Below, piece by piece: positions 32,866-41,900 of a DNA stretch of 57,366 nt. The DNA is from Pseudomonas nitroreducens TX1. GTDB lineage: Bacteria; Pseudomonadota; Gammaproteobacteria; Pseudomonadales; Pseudomonadaceae. The notes below the pieces were generated by a model. The model saw only the letters and a program-made list of their open reading frames with translations. It was not told the DNA's origin and searched no databases. Every line of letters begins with the position of its first letter. The first letter of the stretch is position 1. A program made the translations under genes and the position numbers. The stretch covers positions 1 through 57,366 of the forward strand of contig NZ_AMZB01000129.1 of the NCBI RefSeq assembly GCF_000313755.1, in the 5' to 3' direction.

Positions 32866-32903
32866 GTTCTGTCCTTGATCATTTGCAGAAAGACGCAAGT
32901 TCC

Positions 32904-35900
32904 TCATTGGCCGCTCCGGCGCTGGGCGGCGTCGCGCAGTTGGGCGCGGAAGCCGGGTGCGGTCTGTGCTTTGTCGGGTTTGCCGACCATGTCGGCGGGG
33001 AAAGGCGCCCACAGTGACGGGTCGGGCAACAACCCGTCGGCGCTGAGGCTGATCACGCCATGGCGGCCGTCCACCCAGTTCTTGTCCAGCGCCGACGCGC
33101 GTCGGCTCTCGGCCACGGCGCGGGCTACGAACTGGCCCTTCACCTGGCCCAGCTGTGCGCCCAGCGACGGGCTTTCGATTTCCGGCGTGGCGAAGATGTC
33201 GATGTTGCTGCCGTCGGCGCCCCAGGCGGAGAGCGACAGGCGCTCGTCGATACGCTCCACTACCGGCTGCACGAAGATCGCCGGGTCCACGTCGTGAAGT
33301 CGATCACGCGGGTAACCGTCATCGCCGAGGCGGTCGAGGTGCGGGCCCGGCGGGATGTAGGGTGTGGCGATGTCCAGGGTGATGGTCAGCACCGCGTCGT
33401 CGGTGGCGCCGGCCAGGTCGCTGATGGTGTAGGTGAAGTAGTCTTTGAGCACTTGCCCCAGGCCTGCGGCCGCCAGCACTTCGCGGTTGCTCAGGTCGAT
33501 GCTGTAGGTGTAGCTGCCGTCGGCGTTGAGGACGAGCGTGCCGTAGCGCCCGGCAATCGGCTGCCCGATCACCCCCGCAGTGCCGCTGCCGGTTTCCTGG
33601 CCGGTGCGGATACCGGTGACGGTGAGCGAATCGCCGCCATCCACGTCGCTGTCGTTGGGCAGCACGTTGCCGCTGGCCTGCGGGGCAGGCGTCTGGTCGG
33701 TGGCGCCGTTGCTGTCGTCGCGTGCCACCGGGTTGTCGTTGGCGCCCTGGATGACCACCGTCAGGCGCGCGTCGGAGATGGCGCCGGCGGTGTCGCGCAT
33801 GCGGTAGATGAAGACTTCCTGCAGCTTTTCGTTGGCGCTGCGCATCGCCTGCACGGTGGGGTTGTCATTGTCGACGCGATACTCGTAGCTGCCGTCGGCA
33901 TTGATAGTCAGCTTGCCGTAGAGGCCCTGCAGTACGCTGCCAGCGCTGGCCGTGGTGCCGTTCTGGTGGGTGAAGTCCACTACCGTCCTGGTTTCGCCGT
34001 ACTGCACGCCGTCGACGTCGGTATCGTTGTCCAGCACGTTGCCGCGCGGATCGATTCCTGGCGTCCCGTTGTTCACACCGCCGGCCTCGATGGCGACGGC
34101 GCTGTCGTCGCTGGCGATGGGCACATCGTTGCGCCCGTCGATGGTGATGGTCAGCAGGCCGGGGGTGGCGCCGCCCCAGATGTCTGCGCCCATGTAGGTG
34201 AAGCTGTCCTGCAGGGTCTGGCCGCTGGCGCGCAGGGCTTCGACCTCCGGCAGGGTGTTGTCCAGCACGTAGCTCCAGCTGCCGTCCTGGTTCAGCGTCA
34301 ACGTGCCGTACTGGCCGCGCAGGGGCTGGCCGGGCGCGCTGATGCTGGTCGAGGTCGGGCTGTCGCCGGCCCAGAACGAGACCACGTGCATCACGTCCTG
34401 CGGGATGGTGGTGATGGTGTCCGGGTCGGTGTCGTTGGCCAGTACATTGCCCGAAGGGTTGCTGCCCGGCACGTTGTTGTGCAGGCCGCCATCTTCCACG
34501 GCGGTGCCGAAGTCGGGCTCTGTGATGGGTGGGTCATTGCGTCCGCGAATCAGGATGATCAGGGTGGCCTGGTCGTGCAGGCCGCCGTCGTCGGTCACCT
34601 GATAGGTGAAGGATTCGAGGGCGAAGGCCAGCGGGCCGAGGGAGATGATGTCCGGGTTGGTGCTGTCGACGAAGTACTGGTAGCTGCCGTCGGCGTTGAT
34701 CACCAGGGTGCCGAAGGCCCCCTGGATGGTCTGCGGGCTGCCCGGCACCACGGATACGGTATTGACCTGGGAGCCCTCGGGCCCCTTGGCGATGGCGGTG
34801 ACGACCCTATGGTCGCCGGCATCGACGTCGGTGTCGGCGCCGATGCCGGCGAAGATACCGGTCAGGCCGGTGATGACGTTGCCGGTAGGGTTGCGTCCGC
34901 CGCTGCCGTCGAGGTTGGCCACGGCGTAGTTGATGTCGTCGTTGGCCACCGGGGCGTCGTAACGGCCTTCGATGGTGATGGTCAGCTGGGCGATGGAGCT
35001 GGCACCGGCTGCGTCGTGCATGCGGTAGGTGAAGCTCTCCACCAGGCTGTCACCCAGTTTGAGCGCCTGCACCGCGGCCAGGCTGTCGTTCACCGTGTAG
35101 CTGTAGGTGCCATTGGCATTGAGCACCAGGGTGCCGTAGCTGCCGGCAATCACGCCGCCGCTGGCAGTGAGGTCGATGAGCGTACCGCCGGCGGCTTCCG
35201 CGCCCGTGCGCGCGGCGTCCACCACCTTGGTTTCACCGTAGGCGGCGCCGTCGACGTCCAGGTCGTTGGGCAGCACATTGCCGGTGGCGGGGGCGCCAGG
35301 GGTAGTGTTGAGCGTGCCGCCCGCTTCGATGGCAGTGCCGGTATCGTCGGCGGCGATGGGGACGTCGTTCTGTCCGTGGATGATCACCGTGAAGGTGCGG
35401 GTGATGAATTTTCCGTTGCCATCGCTGACCGTGTAGGTAAACACCTCGCTGAGCGTGTCGTTGTAGGTGCGCAGCGACTGGACTGCCGGATCGAGGTTGT
35501 TCACCACGAAGCGGTAGCTGCCGTCGGCGTTGAGCAACAGCTTGCCGTAGTTGCCGGCCAGATCCGCTCCGACGGTTCCGTTGACGCCGGTGGGACTGAC
35601 CACGGCGGTGATGGTGAGCACGTCGCCGTCGGGATCGGTGTACGCACCGCGGATGCTGCCGGTGGGGTCCAGGCCGGGGATGTTGTTGTTCAGGCCGCCC
35701 GCTTCGGTGGCGTGGATTTCCACCGGCTGCACGATGGGCGGGTCGTTCACCCCGGTGACAGTGATCACCAGTTGCGCCAGGTCGGTCAGATTGCCGCTGT
35801 CGTGGATGCGATAGGTGAAGATGACGTCCAGGCTCTGGCTGGCGGTCAGTGCGCGAATGGCCGGGTCGTCGCTGTTGACGATGAAGATGTAGGTGCCGTC

Positions 35901-38900
35901 CACGCCCAGCGTGAGCTGGCCGAAGTCGCCGCCGATGACCGTCCCGTTCGCCAGCCTGGCCACGGTGCCCCTGATGACCGCGGGCGCGCTGCTGCCAACA
36001 TTGTTGGGGATGGTGGTACCGGCGCTTTCCAGGCCGCTGCGCACGCCGTCCACCTTCAGCTTGGCGGCGGTGGGCTGGTCGAAGTTGTCGACATCGGTAT
36101 CGGCGCCGACACCACTGAGGCCGCCGGTGATCACGTTGCCGCTGGCATTGACCGGCGCCGGACTGCCGTCGCTGGCACCGGCGGTCGCGGTGTTGTGATC
36201 GTCTACCGCCACCGGCGCATCGTTGGCGCCCTGGATGGTGATGGTCAGGGTGGCGATGGCGCTCAGGCCACCCTTGTCGGTGACCTGGTAGGTGAAGACC
36301 TCGGTGAGGGTTTCGCCCGGCGACAGTGCGTTCACCTGAGGGTTGCTGTTGTCCACCACGTAGCGGTAGGAGCCGTCGGCGTTCATGGTCAGGCTGCCGT
36401 AGGTGACCTGTACGGTCGCCGGCGCGCCGGGGGCGACCGGGAATATGCGTCCGCCGCCGATGCCGTCGTAGCGTACCAGGCTGACGGCCTTGGTCTCGCC
36501 GTAGACCGTGGAGTCCACGTCGGTGTCGTTGAGCAGCACGTTGCCGATGGCGTCCGCGCCGGGGCTGCCATTGTTGGTGCCGCCGGACTCGACGGCGGTA
36601 CCGGTGTCGTTGTGCGCAACCGGGGTGTCGTTGGCGCCGTGGATGTCGATGGTCAGGGAGGTCGAACTGCTCAGGCCACCGGTGTCGGTGACGAAGTAGC
36701 CGAAGGATTCGCGCAGCACGTCGCCGGCGCTGCGCAGCGCCTGCACCGCGGCGTTGGTGTTGTCGACCACGTACTGGAAGCCACCGGTGGCGGTGATGTA
36801 CAGCGTGCCGTAGCGGCCCGCGAGGGGAGTCACGCCTGAAGCCGCCACCGTCGCGAATCCACCGATGGAGTTCTCCACGCGGGTGACCTTGAGCACGTCA
36901 CCGTTGGTGGCGATGTCCACATCGGTATCGTTGGTCAGCACGTTGCCGGTGGGGTCGATGCCGGGATCGGCATTGTTCAGTCCGCCGGCCTCGAGCGCGA
37001 TGGCGAGGTCGGGGTTGGCGATGGGGGCGTCGTTCACCGGGTCGATGACGATGTTCAGGGTGTTGGTGGCTTTCAGCGCATCGTCGGGGTTTTCGCCAGG
37101 GATGCCATCGCCGTCCGCATCACCGAAATTGCCCTGGTCATTGGTGACCATGGTGAGGGTTTCGGCATTGCGGGCGGTGTTGAAGTCCTGGTCGCCCTTG
37201 TAATAAATCTGGCTGAGCAACACGTTGATCTGCTGCAGGGTGCCGGTGAGCACCAGGGTGCGGTTGGCGCCGGCCGGAGGGGCGGCGGTGGCGCCGGGCG
37301 TCGTTGCGCTCTGCCAGATCACACCGTGCACCACGCTGAGGGTGACGGTCATGACACCGTCGGTATTGCCGGCGTTGACGTCCACGTCGCTGGTGGCGAG
37401 GCCGACGATGTGCAGTACGGTATCTTCCTGACCATGCTGGTCGGCGACGGTATTGATCGGCGCTTCGTTGATATGCACGTAGCCGGCATCGGCGATACCG
37501 ATGGCGCCTTCGGCCAGGTTCAGGTTGATGTTGCCCAGGCCGACGGTGGAGGTCCCGCTGTCGGAGTCGACGCGCACGTGGAAGCGGTTGTTGCTCGCCT
37601 GGGCGAAGTTCTGCGCCACCGCCACCAGGTAATTGCCCGAGGGCAGGATGGCGAACTGGTAAGTGCCATCGGCGGCGGTCACAGTGCTGAAGGTGCGGTC
37701 GTCGGCGTTGCCGAACACGCCGTCGTCGCCGGCCCAGGTCAGGGTCACGCCGATGCCGCCCAGGCCAGGGCCGTCGGGCGTCGCGCTGGTGGTGGCGGAC
37801 TTCGTGTCATCCCACAGGGTGCCTTGCACCACGCCCATGCCGGCGCCGTCGCTGAGGATGTAGTTATTCAGCCCGTTGACGCCATCCTGGCCGGTGCGCT
37901 CGCCATCGGCGCCGCCGGCGGTCAGTGGCAGCGAACCGGCCCAGCCGGCGTTCTCGAAGCTGGTGGGCAGGCTGGTCCAGGTCAGGACCGCGGAGCTGGT
38001 GACGTCGTCGGGAACGATGGTGTTGGGCAGGGTGACGCTGTAGATTACCTGCACCTTGTCGTTGACGTTCAACTGGTCGAAGTTGAGCACTACCTGGCCG
38101 CCCGTCACGCTGGCGGTGACGCCTGCCGGCAGGTTGCCGGTGGTGTAGCTGGTGCCATTGATGACGATGCTCTGGATGGCGTAGTTGCTGCCGTTGGGGA
38201 ACTGGTCGCGCAGCACGACGTTGTAGGCCGGTACTTCGCCGTTCTGGGTGAAGCCGACCGAGACCGTCGCCTGGGTCGTACCGGCGACACTGCCGGCGGC
38301 GATGTCGATGACCGACTTGTCCATGCCGGTGAAACTCGGCTCTACCACGTGCTCGAAGATCGTGGTGCTGTGGCCGCGGTCGACCCCACCGTTGAGCCCG
38401 ACATGTTCGAACACGTTCATCCCCAGCTGCGCGCCTGTCTGGTTGCTGGCGATGTTGGCCACGCGGACGTTGAACTCGAGGATCACCCCTTCGATGTCGC
38501 CGTCGTTCACCTCGGTGTTGGTCAGGTTGCCGAGGTTGAAGGTGATGGTCCGGCCGTCCGTTGAAATCTGCAGGCGCCCGCTGTTGATATTGAATATGCC
38601 GGTGGGCTTGTCGCCGGAGAGGTCCGGATGGATCGGCAGCGAGACGTCGCTGTTCTGGTTGCCGATCATGGTCAGCGCACCGCCGCTGATCAGATCGGTG
38701 GCGTCCGTGGTGAGCCCGCCCGTGCTGGAACCCAACGCGATGAGAATGTTGTTGAGGTCGGCGGGAATGAACTCCAGCCCGGGAGCCAGTTCGATACGAA
38801 TCTGGTAATCGGGGTTGTCCCCGGTGGGCACCACGACCGCCACGCGGTAGCGGACGATCTCGCCGACCACCACGGTTTCCTCCAGGCCGGCGGTATCGGT

Positions 38901-41900
38901 GGCGCCCGAGGAGTTGGTGGCCGGTGGCGTGGCGTCGAGACCGCCGACGCGCGAGACCTGGATGCCGTTGGTGACCGGAATGAACAGGGTGTTGATCTGC
39001 CGGTAGTCGTTGAGCACCCCGGAGTTGAGCAGCCCGTCGTCGCCGCCGCGTTCGCCGGCGGCGGTGTCGGTGGTGTTGCTCAGGCCGTCCAGGCTGGTCC
39101 AGCGCACCACCACATTGTTCGAGATGACCGCCTGGCCGGCTGCCGTGGCATTCACCACGCCCGACAGGGAGATGACGATGCTGCCGCCATTGGCGATATC
39201 GATGTTGGCGCCGTTGGCGGTGACCAGCTGGCCGTTCTGGATGACGAAGTCGACGCCGCCGTTGTTGGTGGCACCGCCGTTGTAGACCTTGCCGGTGATC
39301 ACGATGTTGTCCATCTGCGTGGGCAGTATGTTCAGCAGGCTGAGATCGAAGGCATTGGTGCCGGAGTTGTTGCTGATGGTGATGGTGTAGGTGACCGTGT
39401 CGCCTTCGTCGAAGCCGCCGAAGGTGGGCGTGGCCGTGACCTGCTGGCTCACCGTCAGGGTCGGCTCGACTATGGTCACCGAGGGTTGCTGCGCGCTGGC
39501 GACGGTGCGGTCCAGCGCTGCGGCGCCATTGGGCGTGTCGCCGTCCGGGTCGCTGTAGGTCAGCTGCGCGCCGTTGTTCAGGGTGACGCCCTGCTGGTTG
39601 CCCTGCACGTTGCTCGCCACCAGCACGAGGCGGATGACGAAGGCGTTGTTGCCGACGTTGTTGTCCGCCGCGGAGCCGGCGGCACTGAACACCAGGTTCA
39701 GGTCGCCGCCATCGCTGCCATCGCCGCTGAAGGTGAGGACATTGACGTTGCCGGCGAAGTCCTGGCCCAGCGCGCCGCTGCCGGCGACCGTGGTGATGAT
39801 CTGGTAACCCGCACCGCCGAAGGCCGAGAGGTCCAGGCGCAGGCCTGGCGGAATCAGGTCGGAAAGGCGCAGGTTGGCGGTGCTGCCTTCGGGTAGCGTG
39901 ACCACGATGTCGTAGGTCATCTTTTCGCCGATCACCAGGTTGCTGCCGGTGGTGTGGCCGGCGCTGGAGTCGTCGTCGGTGAGGCTGCCGTTCTGGTAGG
40001 TCTTGCTGATGGTCGGCGCGGCCACCTGCTGGTTGGCGACTTCGACGAGGTCCACCGGGGTGAAGTCCTGGCCGCCTTCGACGCTGGCGTAGCGGGTCAG
40101 CGCCGCGCTCGACTGCAGGGTGCGGGAGGCGAGGATGGCGTTGCTCACGGTGACGTCGTAGGTGATCACCACGACGTTGGCGCCAGAGAGATCGTTGGCC
40201 GTGCCGGCGCGGCCGGCGAGCAGGGTGCCCTGGTTGTTGGCGTCGAGGAAGGTGATGGCGTTGCCGCTGACGCTGTAGTCGACGCCCTGCACCAGCAGGG
40301 TGCCGTCGCCGCGGTGAATCTGCAGGTTGGCGGTGGACAGGCTGCCGCCGACGAAGGCCAGGCCCGCCGGCAGGGTGATGCTGGTGGCGACGTCGAAGGC
40401 GTTGCCGCCGCCGCTGTTCTTGATCGCGGTGGCCAGGCGCAGGGTATCGGCGCCATCGATGCCGCTGACGTCGCCGTCCACGGCCGCCAGGCTGGTCACG
40501 CTGCCGCTGAACGGAATGCCGGCGGTGCCCGGCTGGGCCCAGGTGCCGGTGGTGCCGGTGACCGTGCCATGGGTGGCGGAGACCACGCCGTGCTTGATGT
40601 CCAGCACCGGTTCGGCGACCGACTCGATGACCGCGACATCCGAGGAGATCAGCGGCGTCTTGTCGATGGTGGTGGTCTGGCTGGATTGCGCCAGGACGTC
40701 GAGTTCGCGCTGGTCGGCATAGGGCTGGTCGCCGACCACCATGGTGAAGCGCACCTGCACGGTGCCGCCGTTGAGGCCGCCGGAAACGTAGTTGCCGAAG
40801 TCGAAGACGATCGAGTTGCCGGCCCCGGTGGTGACGCTGTCGGGCACGTCGAGAATGGTATTGCCGGCGCCGAAGCTCCACTGGCCGACGCCGTTGCCGT
40901 TGCTCCAGTTGATACCGGAGGCGTTGAGCAGCGGCAGCGGCAGGTAGGCGGTGAGCTTGAAGTTCTCGTAATCCGCCACCAGCAGGTCATAGGTGATGGT
41001 GAAGGTGACCACGTCGCCGGGACGCAACTCGCCGTTGGCAGGCGGGTTGCCGCCGTTCACCTGGGTCAGGGTGATATCGATGTTGGAGGTGTCGATGGTG
41101 CTGGTGGTGCCGGAGCCGTCGGTCTGCTCGCCGCCAATGTTCAGCGAGTCGCGCAGCACCGTGGCATCGACCACGGCATTGTTGCTGACGCTGTCGCCCT
41201 CGTTGAGCTGGTCATGGGGCGGGTGGTCGGAGGTGTAGGTGGTGTCGATGGTCGCGTCGTAGACGATGGACATCCGCGTGGCGCCTTCCTGCACATCGTC
41301 ATCCCAGAGGTCGCCGAACAGCGCATAGAGGCCGGGCCCCTGGACGGCGGCAGCGATGGATGCGCCGATATCGAAGACCAGCGTGGTGCTGCCGTCGGCG
41401 TTCACCGTGGCGGTGTAGATCACCGGGATGACCTGCGACGCGCCGTGTTGCTGGATGACGATGCTCGGCGCATTGGCGGCGGAGAAGGTCTGGCCGTCGC
41501 TGAGCTGGTCGGTGACGGTGAAGGTGCCCTGGCCGAGGATGTTCTTGCCGAAGGCATAGAAATCGGAGATGGCCACGTCCATGGTGTAGCGCAGGGTATC
41601 GCCGGGGGTGATGCCGGGGGTGCCGAAGTCGGTCTGCAGGTTCACCGTCTTGAGCAGGGTGATCGATTTGGCGACGAAGGTGATACCTGCGCCGTCGCCG
41701 GTGACGGTGAACGGGTAGCCGTCCGGGTCGGTCGGGCGGTCGCGCACGTCCAGCGGATTCCAGTCGCCATTCACGCTGGCAGTGCCGAAGGTGATGGTGC
41801 GCGGGTTACCCGTGGCGGGGTCGAGCACGGGGCGGCCAGCGGCGTCGATCTCCGGTACGTAGAAGCCGACCGTGGTGGTGCTGGCCGCGCTCAGGGTGTC

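Noticed and set aside
33060..36839. Long plus-strand open frame (1,259 codons) opposite the giant gene
   Set aside because: It is the antisense of repetitive GC-rich coding sequence; its composition (Val/Gly/Asp/His-rich, no domain) is typical of a shadow frame.
33360..37100. Periodic repeats as a CRISPR or tandem DNA array
   Set aside because: The periodicity is about 300-450 bases, in frame, and corresponds to protein VCBS domains.
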